DNA from: Vanessa cardui
Lineage: Eukaryota; Arthropoda; Insecta; Lepidoptera; Nymphalidae
DNA: 64,000 bases
Direction of reading: 5' to 3'
Assembly (NCBI RefSeq): GCF_905220365.1
Contig: NC_061140.1
Coordinates: forward strand, 3,040,501 to 3,104,500
Within the stretch, counting starts at the first letter, position 1, and the number at the start of each line of letters is the position of its first letter. The position numbers and the translations under genes were made by a program. The notes below the pieces were generated by a model. It was given only the letters and a program-made list of their open reading frames with translations, was not told where the DNA came from and ran no database searches. Positions 9,749 to 21,058 of this stretch are shown here, one piece after another.

Positions 9749-10407
9749 GATGTAAAAAAAAATATTTCCCAAAAAAAAATATTCTAAGTGTAAGCTATGA
9801 ATGTGACAACTGGTTTTATATAGATATAAAACAAAATTTAAAAAAAACTATTTGAAAAAAAAAGTTCAGTAAAAAAAATTGTATTGAACCAGTATAAAAA
9901 ATTTGCAGAACCCTAAAAGTTGTAATACTAAAGAACCACACAAACAATATGAATAAGGTTCAAAAACAAATAAATTTAAATCAAAGTTCATATAGAACTA
10001 AATGTGCTAAAGTCCAAAGGGCAAGTAGAATTAATTGTCATATTAAATGCTGATAATAAAAAGTTAAGTCGAGCTGGCTTCACAATATAATAATATGTAA
10101 GTCACTTAATACTAAACCTGTTTAAATTATAATTGCATCAATAATTTAAATTAATCCTCTTAAAGTAATAATTATTATATAATTAAAATAATATCACAGT
10201 ATGATAATTTACTTAAAATTTACTACCAATGCAATATGAAATGTTGTAAAGCTAATTTGAAACATATAATAAAGGACATAATTATTAAAATAGTACTTGT
10301 AAAATCTTTATAATAGTTTTTATACAATAACAATATTAAACATTGATTTTCAAACGCCTTATTTCAATATAGCAAATACAGACATACTGACTATCCCAAG
10401 TCACGCC

Positions 10408-10425
10408 CCTACAGTTGTGGTGCCA
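10408..10425 (-). other. Probable primer-binding site, copy B
   Basis: Same sequence as 3587-3604, one base after the end of the 5' LTR of copy B. Confidence 0.45.
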
Positions 10426-10426
10426 C

Positions 10427-10775
10427 TGTTACCTTTCTGGTGGTGTGGGTATAAAGAAACAATATTAGGTTATAAAATTTTTAATGCACAGTAACATAGT
10501 ATTATAAACAACCAATTACTTAATTTACTAGTTACTTATGTTACTTCTTATAATGACTATTATATAAAATTATATTACACTTTAAAATAAATGTAATTTA
10601 TTTTATTAATTAAAATTTAAGAAAATGCCAAGTCGAAGCGTTTTACTAGCAACACTGATATAAATTAAGTGGGAAATGGGTCAATGGCACGGAATTTAGC
10701 GCATTGACACTTTTTTGACGTTTTATATAATTATAAAAAAAAGTTAAAATTATGAAAATAATTTTTAATGTAACA
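10427..10775 (-). repeat. 5' LTR of the gag element, copy B (349 bp)
   Basis: Duplicate of 3606-3954, with TGTTAC and GTAACA ends on the minus strand, TATATAAAA and AATAAA signals. Confidence 0.75.
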
Positions 10776-11224
10776 GTATAGATAGAAGATAAAATAAAAT
10801 GTATAAAATAAAAATAATATTTAAAATAAAGCCGCTAGAACGGTCCCGACCTTCTTTGTGGGCTTATATTTATTACTTGCGACCCTACATAATTTGTTTA
10901 TTTACTACATAACATTTCTAAAATTATCAGTCATTCTTTACTTTATTATCCATGTGTTATATACAAAAATCTTTCTCTAAAATCACTCTATCTAGTATTA
11001 AACAAAATCGAATCAAAATCCGTTGCGTAATTTTAAAGATCTAAGCATACATAGGGACAGACATCGGTAAGCGACTTTGTTTTATGCTATGTAATGATTA
11101 ACGAACCTTTTTACTGGAACTGCTAAATGGTACTCCATATTCTTTATTGTCTAGATTATCGCTAGTCATTAATTGATACAGCTGTGGATGCTGCGCTGTA
11201 TGGGCCTCGCGATCATAATCAAAT

Positions 11225-11381
11225 CAAATCAAAATAAACTTTATTCAAGTGGACTTTTACAAGCACTTTTGAATCGTCATTTAACAATTAAGTGAAGCTA
11301 CCACCGGTTCGGAAAGTAGATTCAACCGAGAAGAACCGCCAAGAAACTCAGTAGTTACTCTTTTTCAATATTTAAAAAAAT
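11225..11381 (+). repeat. Family B repeat, copy B of the duplication
   Basis: Duplicate of 4404-4560. Confidence 0.75.
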
Positions 11382-12412
11382 ACAATCATATATATATATA
11401 ACTATACACATTTATATATTATGTATGTAATGTATCTTGTCTGGAATGCAACAGGTATTAATTCCAAGCTTTTTTATCATCTACAAAATCTTGTATCGAA
11501 TAATATGCCTTTTTTACCAAGGTATTTTTTATAAACGATTTGTATTTACGAAACGGCAATGTTAAAAATGTTTGTGGTAATGATAACGACAATTGGTAAC
11601 ATGTCAAATGACTTTACAACGACATAAGCCGGTTTGTTCTCCGATAAATAAGAAATCTAAAATATTAGAATCTCATGACTAGGCCTGCAATTGCAGATTC
11701 CGCACCCAATAAATCTTGATATTTGATCTGTAAAAGGTTCAAAGCGCTTTATTACACGTGGCAAGACTCAAGTGGATTATCCTAGTTTCAAACTACATGC
11801 GTTTCGAGCACTTTACATATTTCTGTATTACAGACGTACGAATATAAATGTACCTGATTTCGCAACTTATGTTGTATGATAATAATAATCTATATCTAAA
11901 CATACTATAAAATTATAGTGTCTGTTTGTAATATGTAAATAAACGCTATTTCGTAAATGTGTACACACGGTACATTATACTAAAATAACATGTTTTCAAT
12001 TATTGTCCGTCTGTCTCTCTTTATTCTGGCCCAAATCTGGAACGGTAGTGCCAATTTTGAATAGACTAGCTTACTATCAGATAGCTGATGTAATAACAAA
12101 TAGTTGAGGTTATTTTTCGTTTTAGAATTATATATTAAGTGTAAATGAGGTCACGCTGTAATTTCCAAACACTGTGCAGTGCCGCGCACTGCCCCTGCGC
12201 TAGTTATCACGTTTGGTGCCTCCTACCAACGACTTAATATCACAAAAGCTGCCTAATACAGCCATAATAAGTAAGAAAATTCTGCGAATTGAACAAAATT
12301 TTCTTTTTTAAATTCAAACGCATCCGAAGTCAAGGATACGGCTAGTGTTTTATAGATATATGTATATATAGTGCATACTAGTTCTCACCTGCGACAGCGC
12401 TTGTCTTAGTTA

Positions 12413-12433
12413 AAACAATATTATGTGAAGGGT
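12413..12433. repeat. Right terminal inverted repeat of the 6.8-kb unit
   Basis: The 21 bp ending GTGAAGGGT are the exact reverse complement of 5611-5631. The flank beyond, starting CGGAGCTT, is not shared with copy A, so the duplication ends here. No target-site duplication can be judged without the left flank of copy A. Confidence 0.75.
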
Positions 12434-12749
12434 CGGAGCTTATAAGTACATATACAAAATGTTAGGTCTACTAATTACGAAATTTCAAGAATATTTAAAT
12501 ACATTTCATTAAATATTTACGGAACGTTACGTAAATACGTATAATAAAGTTTGATGGAATTTGTACAATATTTATACTAAATTAGAAGCGTTCTTCAAAT
12601 TCTGAAAACCGTTGGAATTTGATGTTAATTAAAATGATAACAAAATAACATAAGGAGTAAATATTTATACGTAAACGATTATTATGAAAGGTTTGTAAAA
12701 AGGATTGCGGTTATATGTTTTTGATTATTAGTATTTTGTCGCTTAAGGG
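12434..12749. other. AT-rich single-copy sequence
   Basis: Begins where copy B ends. No coding potential, RNA or repeat was recognised. Confidence 0.5.
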
Positions 12750-12829
12750 TTAGCGGACGAGCTTATGGGCCACTTGATGGTAAGTTACCACCGCCCACAG
12801 ACGCCAATGCGCCACCAACCTTGGGAACT
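12750..12829 (-). repeat. Family C dispersed repeat, left part of split copy
   Basis: Reads GCGGACGAGCTTATGGGCCA to CACCAACCTTGGGAACT, the reverse complement of the common repeat seen whole at 31776-32060. It resumes at 13043 after an insertion. Confidence 0.75.
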
Positions 12830-13042
12830 CCAGGCTCCAAATATAACAATAACTATAACTACGTTATATAATCGTAAATCGACTTTTAAGTAGTCTAATA
12901 TATTTCATTTCATTTTACCTAGGAGGACTCTCAAAAATATTTTAAATATGCAATTATTTTTATTACTTTTTAGTACATTTTTATTTGTTTTAGAATAGTG
13001 TTTTGTTTGAAGTCGGTTTTTCTTTTTGTTAAAATTTTATTT
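12830..13042. mobile_element. About 213-bp insertion splitting a family C repeat
   Basis: Starts near GGCTCCAAATATAACAATAA and ends near GTTAAAATTTTATTTA. Its first 115 bp recur at 63884-64000. It interrupts the family C repeat, with loss of about 18 bp of consensus at the site. No ORF; class unknown. Confidence 0.55.
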
Positions 13043-13100
13043 ATGCCTGTAGTTGCACTGGCTCACTTGCCCTTCAAGCCGGAATACAAAAATACCAAGT
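13043..13100 (-). repeat. Family C dispersed repeat, right part of split copy
   Basis: Continues TGCCTGTAGTTGCACTGGCT and ACCCTTCAAACCGG-like sequence from the part at 12750-12829. Confidence 0.7.
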
Positions 13101-13565
13101 AAATTGTTTCGCGGTATAATATAAAGAAATATATAATATAAATGTTATATTATAGAGAATTAACTTACAACCTATGAATTTGAGTAATGTGTATGATGTT
13201 TGATATATTTGAGGATTAAGATATAAGGGCAGAACACACCGACGTGACCGAGCGAAGCGATTGTTTCGCGAACCTATAAATAAGCTAAAAGCCTTTAGCC
13301 AATTTGAAAACTTTTAATATCTCTTGTATATTTACTTATTATATTATAAGGATAATCTTATTTTCAGCGTATTAATATGATAAAATGTCTTCAATTTTCC
13401 AAATGTGTGGTTCCGTATGATAATCAGAGATAGTTAATTTTTAGGCTGTGAAATAGTGACTGCTAATAGCAATTATTGTTTTATTGTGTATTTATCGTTA
13501 ATAAATGATTTCTTATAAAATATGATTATTTTTTGTTAATTTAAATTTAATGCCTTTTTCAACAG

Positions 13566-13640
13566 GGGGTGCAAAGTGGGCTCAAAAAAGTCGGTCTGGC
13601 GATGCTGTCACTGTCGATGCCGCTCGATGACAAACACAAA
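13566..13640 (+). CDS. Candidate host exon, 25 codons
   Basis: Preceded by a pyrimidine tract and acceptor (CCTTTTTCAACAG) and followed by a GTCAGT donor. The 75 bp are open in phase 0 and read GVQSGLKKVGLAMLSL then SMPLDDKHK. Third codon positions are G or C rich (CTG, CTC, GTC, GCG) in an otherwise AT-rich region, which argues for selection on protein. I do not recognise the product. It could be an internal exon of a host gene whose introns fill the window, or a chance frame. The frame stays open to 13805 without splicing. Confidence 0.35.
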
Positions 13641-13809
13641 GTCAGTAGATCGTGTGGGGCATGGTTTATATCATCATATCATGAATATTTCATCTGTGAC
13701 CGTTTCGTCGCAATTCATTATTTAAAAAAAATTGGTCAAATATTTTTTGCTGCTATCGGTACTTTTAGCTTACTAAAAATGCTTTGGGTTGATCGATTTG
13801 TATGAAAAA

Positions 13810-15130
13810 TTAATCGGGTTTTTATTATGCTTAGTAGATGGTTAAGATTGGGTATCATAATTAGTTCTAAAAGTGAGACAAAAGAAACATGTTCACTCAC
13901 ACAAACTCAATAAACATGCATGGAGTAAATATTAAGGCTGGTGTATTCTTGGATATTTGACAAAATTGATGACGTCACGGAATAGGTTTAATTACGATAA
14001 ACGCCGGGTTGGAAGTTATAATGTATTCATATTATCTATCGTGACTAATCGAAGCGAAAATTAATGATCTGTAAAGTTATGGCTACCGAAGTGTGACCAA
14101 GCAAGATGATTATAATAAAGGGGTCGTCGCATGATCTTAGAAACATGTCCATAGTGATACAGGTGACTTCAAAACGCGTTCGTTTTCGCTTCGACTAGTC
14201 CCATTGGCAATGAGTCCAGCTTATACAGCATGTTACTTTTGGGTTGAAATGGTTTTAAGCTTTTTCCAGAATGCTGATCGATTGCGGGTATGCATGTATC
14301 AGAATTTCATTCGACACCAGATATCCTTACGATATTTGAATTCAGAACCAGATTGATTAAAAACAATTAAATTTAGCACTTCAAAGTTGAAACGTTATAT
14401 CAATTAAGAATAAAGTCCTATTCACAGGGCCATTTCGGTTTTATGATGTGTACGTGTTTTATAAATAGGTAAAGAATTCAAACTTCTAGAAAATATTGTG
14501 CTGAAACGTGCCGATACAAAGCAACATTTCCTAGAAGAAATTTTCAATTACATTAATGAGTACTCTGTCACGACATCATACAATTCATGTTGCATTCATG
14601 TACCCAAGATTCATGCCTCATTTTACGTTTCTGATAACCAATCGGAAATCTTATTGCGGGATGTCTGATTTGTGGTTGGTTTGTGATTGTGTATAATCTA
14701 ATTTAATTGGTTTGATTTTTAAGATTGGGTTTTCATCATTGTTTGCGTTATATCGGGGTGTTGTTTTCGATAAATGTTTCAAACGTAGCATGGTCATAAA
14801 CATTTTTTTTCAGGTTTTCCAGGTCCAAATATTGTGTGGATATTTTACTTCATATAATTTAATAAGTGAAAAATGTAATGTAGGATGATTTAAATTGTTG
14901 AGGGGAGCACTTTGGCCGTTCCCGACAGATCTGATTATTATGTTAGAGTTATTAATTATGTTAGAGCACGAATGTGATATTGGCTATAATTAGTATAATA
15001 TTTAAAGGATACGTGCATGTAATTATCGTGTTAAGTAAGTCGGTTCTCAGCTTTTTCCAAATGAGATTCCATCGAAGTAAGTTCTGGCTACTTTCAGAAT
15101 TACGCTGCTGGTTTAAAATGTGACGTTTAT
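13810..15130. other. Intergenic or intronic sequence, nothing recognised
   Basis: About 1.3 kb of AT-rich DNA without long frames or a repeat I can place. Confidence 0.45.
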
Positions 15131-15136
15131 TACGTC

Positions 15137-15290
15137 ACAGGTAGGCGGACGAATATCGATGATGGTGATCATCACTGCCCATGGATATTGGCCACGTAAT
15201 ACATTTTAACTACTCCTTACAAAGTCAACGCGCTATCAACTTTGTGAATTGAGATGTTACGTTCCTTGTGCTTTTAGTTGCAATACAATA
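15137..15290 (-). repeat. Family C repeat, degenerate
   Basis: GGCGGACGAATATCG, CACTGCCCATGGATATT, CTACTCCTTACAAAGTCAACG and GATGTTACGTTCCTTGTGC follow the order of the family C reverse complement with many changes. Confidence 0.55.
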
Positions 15291-15335
15291 AATAGATATA
15301 TAGTGTATAAATTATAAACATATATTATATATTTT

Positions 15336-15500
15336 TAACAACAACAACAACAACAGCCTGTAAATATTCCACTGCTGGGCTCAGGCCTCCTCTCCCTTTT
15401 GAGGAGAAGGTTTGGAACAAATTCCAACACGGTGTTCATGCAAGTTTCCTCACAATGTTTTCCTTCACCGCCGAGAACGAGGTGAATTATAAACACAAAT
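15336..15500 (-). repeat. Metulj-like SINE, 5'-truncated
   Basis: Minus-strand copy starting with (CAA)n and ACAGCCTGTAAATATTCCAC. It runs through TTTTCCTTCACCGCCGAG and AATTATAAACACAAAT. The tRNA-like head with A and B boxes is absent, as in LINE-driven 5' truncation. Confidence 0.75.
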
Positions 15501-15509
15501 ATAATTTAA

Positions 15510-16835
15510 AATAAAAATTTTAAATAAGTACGATGTCAAATCAAAGTAAATCTTTTGCAAGAGAGAAACTAAAAATAAATTGAAATCCCAAAGTTTTCAA
15601 AAGTGTTTGAGATGCAAAAATATAAGCAGAGAAGCCTAAAAGGATACGTGGTATGGGTACAAGTGTTGGCATCGAGTGGATTAATAAATAACCGAGGGCT
15701 GTGATTGGCTGAAATACTACCGTATCCGCAGCGTGTTTTCTTATGTAAGGAATTTAATATATTTATCTTTTATTTTGTTAAGAATTGAAAAATAAAGCAG
15801 TCATTTCGTAAGTATATATCTATATTAAGAATCTATTTATTGTCAACGTTACATTTGTCAACGTCGAGTTTTATTTATTTTCTTATCATCAGACGGACAA
15901 ATGGCGGATTGTAAGTGGTCACCAATATCCAATGTAGACGACTTTTACTTTTAATTTATTTTTTTATTCATTATCAACAAGTCTTATTTGATACTCTTAT
16001 GAAATTAATTTAAAAAAAATATTCGTCATCTTGGATTTTGACGTCACATCGTTAACCATACATTGTCATTTAAAATGAAAGTGTATGTACAAAATACCAG
16101 TTGGTTAAAGATATTTGCTTCTAAATTGGGTTGCAAGATTTTACCCGATTACAAATTAACTAAAATCTTGTATAAACGTCAGGCTAGATGGTTAAATAGA
16201 CACTCACAGAGCAGGTCGTTTACTGGACCTGCCCACTAGGTCTCATTCGGTGCGCTTGATCGCTCGTCAAGAGATGTTTGCTGTACATGCCATTAGGGTA
16301 CTGTCTCAGAATTACCTGATCCTAACAACTCGAAATGAACGGCGAACAAGCCAAACCTATTGCGGTGTGCATTAGGTATGGCATAGTCCTAGTAACTGCC
16401 GGCACAATATCTCAAGAGTGGGGATATTTGAGTGAAGAAAGTAAAGGTGATAATTAATAAATAAATTGGCATTGACCATAGGTTACATCTGTCATAATAA
16501 CTTTACTCATCTATCCAGTCTTGCTATCCAATCGTTGGTGCCTCGCTATAAAACACGAAATGAACTATGAATTGATTCGTGATCTGTGGTGGTGCCGAAC
16601 TCTATTCCACGTTTACCAAGGTTCCACATTTGCGATTGAGAGATTTGTGACTAGTAAGAGTATTATTTATGAAGCAACTGTTTCTCGAGTTAAAATATTT
16701 TCGTTTCGAGTCGTGTTTGCGGGTAACAATAAAATATGTATCAAACATACGTGCTACACTCCAGTTTATATCGACTAGGGCTACCGATCACCGAGTTTCT
16801 ACATATTCGATTAGTCTTACTGTCCTTTTTTGTCG
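15510..16835. other. Intergenic or intronic sequence, nothing recognised
   Basis: AT-rich. One unspliced frame of 85 codons at 16521-16778 has no recognisable similarity and is probably chance. Confidence 0.4.
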
Positions 16836-16837
16836 TT

Positions 16838-17137
16838 GAGTCGAGATGGCACAGTGGTTAGAACGCGTGCATCTTAACCGATGATCGCGGGTTCAAACCC
16901 AGGCAAGCACCGCTGATTCGTGTGCTTAATTTGTCTTTATAATTCATCTCGTGCTCAGCGGTGAAGGAAAACATCGTGAGGAAACCTACATATGACAAAT
17001 TTCATAGAAATTCTGCCACATGTGTATACCACAAACCTGCATTGGAACAGCGTGGTGGAATATTTTCCAAACCTTCTCCTCAAAGGGAGAGGAAGACTTT
17101 AGCCCAGCAGTGGGAATTTACAGGCTGTTGTTGTTGT
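16838..17137 (+). repeat. Metulj-like SINE, full length
   Basis: tRNA-derived head GAGATGGCACAGTGGTTAGA (A box) and GGGTTCAAACCC (B box), then the body with GTGAAGGAAAACATCGTGAG and AGCCCAGCAGTGGG. It ends CAGGCTG(TTG)n. RNA polymerase III would transcribe such elements, and a LINE supplies their reverse transcriptase. Confidence 0.85.
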
Positions 17138-17164
17138 TTTTGTTGTCCTTTTTTTTGTTGCTGG

Positions 17165-17340
17165 AAAAACGCGTTACGCGCTTCCTCCACGTGATAGAAG
17201 TGGGGGTATGTGGGACTCCCCGGTGTCATATTCACCGAGTGCGCCCCAGTACCCCGGAATAAAAAAAACCAGGGGTACCCTCTTCGTCTTTTAGGTGGAC
17301 GTCACCGGATCGCTTCCGCATTCTACCGTGGCTAGTCTTA
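17165..17340 (-). repeat. Body of a tRNA-Glu-type SINE, head missing
   Basis: The reverse complement matches the body of the element at 47336-47512 in order: CGGTAG near the start, a T run after CTGG, then GTACTGGGGCGCACTCGG against GTACCGGGGCGCACTTGG. It directly follows the Metulj-like copy in inverted orientation. Confidence 0.55.
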
Positions 17341-17349
17341 CTGCACTGG

Positions 17350-17940
17350 ATTAACGTGAGAAATTTTATTTTATCCTATGTATTCTTTTTTTCAAGTTAT
17401 ACGTCTTCGGCTCATTATGAAAAATACATAATTAAGTTGCGTTAACCACCAATTCGGTGTCAAGTCTCCCTAAAATAGATATAATAATCATTCTTCAAAC
17501 CGAAACACAACAACACTTAGTTGCGCTGTTTCTTTGTAGAATATGTAATGAATTGAACAAAGTATAAGTCATAAGTAATCATAATTTTGTTGAAGGTAAG
17601 TAAATTATACTATAAGTATCGCCTCTATTGAAGTCATTTAAAGCCATATTATTTCGTCATTTTTATTTCAGACATAGTAAAATTATAATGTTGTCTTAGT
17701 TATGATATGTAATATTGACCCTTATATCTATTCGTCCTTTGTCGATGAAGGAATAGTTGAAGAGGATCCTCGCAAGTGGGGTCTAGATGTCTGTTTGAAT
17801 CGACGTGAACTATCATTGCCGTATTAAGTCTGAAGGATCGGGTATTCTATTCTTGTAAGACTCTTTTTCTAAGCAAACTTTGCCCAAATAGGTCAAGCAT
17901 AACACAAGGGTCTGTTTTTCATTTTGAAGTTTGCGATCTT
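17350..17940. other. Repeat debris
   Basis: 17450-17530 holds a short family C trace (CAAACCGAAACACAACAACA). The rest shows nothing recognisable. Confidence 0.4.
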
Positions 17941-17942
17941 GC

Positions 17943-18126
17943 AATGAGCCGAGATGGTTAGAACGCGTACATTTTAACCGATGATTGCGGGTTCAATTCT
18001 ACCACATGTGAATCTACCAACTCGCATTGAAGCTCCGTGGTGGAATTTGCTCCAAATCCACTTCTCAGTGGCAGAGGAGCTGTTAGCCCAGCAATAGGAA
18101 ATTGACAGGCTGTTGTTGTTGTAATT
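17943..18126 (+). repeat. Metulj-like SINE, internally deleted short form
   Basis: Head GAGCCGAGATGG then GATTGCGGGTTCAA joins directly to TTCTACCACATGTG, so about 140 bp of body are missing. It also lacks CCCAGTGG in the A-box region. The tail CAGGCTGTTGTTGTTG is present. A similar short copy is at 37942-38130. Confidence 0.75.
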
Positions 18127-18129
18127 GTT

Positions 18130-19045
18130 GATATTCCAATTCTAGAAGTTTTCATAAAAACGATATCTCAGATAAATATAAGAAAAGCTTTTTTTGATTT
18201 GATTGGCACAAATGCAAACAAAAATAATCCCTTTATGCAGTAGGCTTTTTAATTTAAAAAATTCAATTGACAGATGAAATATTACAAAATTTTGGAAATT
18301 AGAGTTCCTATATAAAATCTTTATAGTTAGTAAAATATAAGATATTCTAGGAATTATGTTTAAAAATAGCTGTGTTGCCACTAGCTAGCAATTTATATAG
18401 TCACTAGTTTTTTACATAAATCTTCATTATATTTCGCTTTTCAACGCTTGGGAATAGCAACCCTAATTTAGCCGTTTTGCGCAACATAAATATTGTAATA
18501 CAACCTTATGATGCCAGCAATACCGAGTGCCGAACGTTTTTCGTACCAATATGTTACTTTATATTTATACCTGTATGTTGCTTTATTTGTATGTAGTGGT
18601 AATCCAACAGGACTGTTACATATTCCCAGAGATAAATAAATATTGTAAAACGGATGAGACAGACTGTTTCGTGCTTTAGCTTATTAAGTACACTTAATTA
18701 GGTGCAAGTCTGTTTAGTTACGATCCGAAAAGTTATTATGACTATCACTACATATTTTAAAACAAATTCCCCCAGACGCGTTTGTTTGTGTGTATTCGAG
18801 ATAAAGTCCAAAACTACTGAGCGCATATTCATTTAGAATTTAGTAATAGACAGTGTAAATCATAACGAAGGTTTAAGTATATGTTTCATTAACATTTTTT
18901 GTGTAAATAAATTGTAGTGACTTATTATTGTTTGAAAGGTAAGTAATCCCATGTACTCAGGCACAAGGTACATAACTTATTAGTTTAACAATGCTTGTGG
19001 AGATGATAGGACTAGCCAAAACAATATGGGCCGCGTGCGGCTTAC
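18130..19045. other. AT-rich sequence, nothing recognised
   Basis: No gene, RNA or repeat supported. Confidence 0.4.
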
Positions 19046-19049
19046 TAGG

Positions 19050-19210
19050 AGCCTGTATCATTGATTGATTGATTTATTTATTTATTTATGTACCAACAGA
19101 GTATACAGAAAATTATGTAAATGAAAATGTGTACAAAGGGATAACTTATCTCTAACAAGAGATCTCTTCCAGAAACCCTGAATCTAGTGGAGCTTATTTG
19201 TAATACATAT
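19050..19210 (+). repeat. LINE 3'-tail-like repeat with GATT/ATTT tract
   Basis: Tract (GATT)n(ATTT)n, then TATGTACCAACAGAGTATAC and ATCTCTTCCAGAAACC. It resembles 3' ends of lepidopteran CR1/Jockey LINEs as I remember them. No ORF. Confidence 0.4.
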
Positions 19211-19320
19211 TTATGGTGTAGGTACAATATCAATTATTTTATATTATAAAATTGAAGTAGACTTAACGATAGATGAATATGTTACACACTAAATACATTA
19301 ATATATACATTATCTATAAT

Positions 19321-19367
19321 AAATATATATATATATATATATATACATACATACATACATACATACA
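19321..19367. repeat. AT/ACAT microsatellite
   Basis: (TA)n passes into (ACAT)n and ends exactly where the Helitron begins. Confidence 0.85.
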
Positions 19368-20231
19368 TCTATATATATAAAAATGAGTTGTTGTTCGTTA
19401 GTCTCGCTAAAACTCCAGAACGGCTGGACCGATTTGGCTAATTTTGGTCTTGAATTATTGGTAGAAGTCCAGGGAAGGTTTATAAGGTGAGAAAGTATGA
19501 TAAAAATGCTAGGAATATAATAAAAAAACACATCATTGTTTTTCCTTAGAAATAGATTTATTAGAGAATTACCAATGATTTTCTATGATTATCGATGTTT
19601 AAAATAAAACATTGATGTTTTAAAATTGATTTTGCATTATTTATAACATCGCTAAGTCTATTTTTCGAATCTATTTCTACAAAAATAAGTCGCATTTTTC
19701 GATGTCACTTTATAACTCAAGAGCGGGCTCACCTATCCAAACTAAATTTTCAGGGTTTGTTTGGACTATTCAGTAGATGGTTTATGTGAAGTTTGTTCAA
19801 AATCGGTCGAGTGGTTCTTCATTTATCACATTTTTTGTAACAAATGAATTCAATAAATGACAGGTCATTTTGTTATTGGAGATTTTTCAGACGAGGAATT
19901 GTGCTGTTAAATTAAAAGTAAGTAAAGAAAGTAAAAAAAAAGGAGTACACCCATCCACCAGTTTCAATAGGTAATACGTCTTATTTCAATTTATTATTTA
20001 AAAGTGCAGTGCTTACATTTATTTTCATGTCTAAATATACAGAATAAAGTTACTGCCATGAATTTTTATTCGTATCGATTGATGGTTCGTCCACAAGCAC
20101 AAAATTATATCTCGAGATGTGGTAAACTGTATCATTAGTATATCGTTGATACGTATGCTAAAATAGAAATTGAACGTTTTAATTTTTTTCGTTTCAACCG
20201 AGCAAAATGAAGATCCGAAGAATATATTCAA

Positions 20232-20830
20232 TTGCAAGATGTGATAGCGAATGATGCTAATGCAAATGACATCGGGCGATTGACTATATTGCCCTCTTCG
20301 TTTATTGGTTTCCCACGGTATATGAGCGAATATGCACAAGACGCAATTTCTTATGTACGAAAAATGGTTGACCGGATCTATTCATTACGGCTACATATAA
20401 TCCGCAGTGGGATAATATTAAAACAATTTATTTGAAGAACAGTCGACAACTGACCGTCACGACATTACAGCACGTGTTTTTCGGCAAAAATTGAAAGCAC
20501 TTATAAAAATAATGTTTATTTGGAGAGGTGCGTTGCCATATGTACTACATTGAATGTCAAAAAAGGGGATTTCCGCATGCACATGTATTAATTTGGCTGG
20601 AACATAAAATTACTCCGGATCAAATCGATAATCGTTATATCAACTGAAATTCTCGATGAAACTCTTGATCCAGAGTTATTTCACGTTGTCGTTAAAAATA
20701 TGATAAAAGGTCTATGCGGTGAGCTACATATGAGTTCGTTACATCTATTTCTCGATTTTAATAATTTCTTACAGTCGCAAAAAAAAATACCGATGTTATC
20801 GATTAACATCGAAGGTTAGAGCTCCACAAA
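20232..20830 (+). pseudogene. Helitron Rep/helicase N-terminal remnant
   Basis: Frame 1 reads NDIGRLTILPSSFIGFPRYM and AQDAISYVRK, typical of Helitron Rep proteins. After a frameshift near 20365 it continues PDLFITATYNPQWDNI. After another it reads HMYYIECQKRGFPHAHVLIW; the H-A-H at 20576-20584 is the HUH metal-binding motif of the rolling-circle endonuclease. A TGA follows near 20648. The Rep tyrosines and the helicase domain are not recognisable. Clearly non-functional. Confidence 0.75.
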
Positions 20831-21058
20831 CATCAAGTATCAATGTTCGGTATTGATCATTACCAACGCCATAATCATGCTTTTGTAACATGGCTCATCC
20901 CTACTTTGTCAAACATTTGATGTTGTTCCCGTTATGCAAAAATCAAATTGAAAGAATAGTTACATCTTTATAAGCACATGTTTAGGAGGGACAAAATTAA
21001 ACCTTAATTATAACTAATATCAATTGTTTACTGTCTATCAGATCAATTTTTTGTACAT

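Larger units (their letters stand above)
5611..12433. repeat. Tandem duplication, copy B: 6.8-kb unit with inverted ends
   Basis: Copy B can be read as a complete unit. It starts at 5611 with ACCCTTCACATAATATTG and ends at 12433 with the exact reverse complement, over 21 bp (5611-5631 and 12413-12433). From 6822 to 12431 it matches copy A. The segment 5611-6821 is seen only once, because its counterpart would lie left of position 1. A pure head-to-tail tandem predicts that this segment also precedes the window. Contents in order are decayed exon-like sequence on the minus strand, a truncated 3' LTR, minisatellites, an RT remnant, protease, gag, 5' LTR and old repeats. Confidence 0.8.

Noticed and set aside
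16961..17262. Short open frames such as those starting at 16961 and 17020, and similar ones at 49309, 38013 and 59532
   Set aside because: They lie wholly or mostly within SINE copies, recur with every copy, and reflect SINE sequence rather than protein genes.
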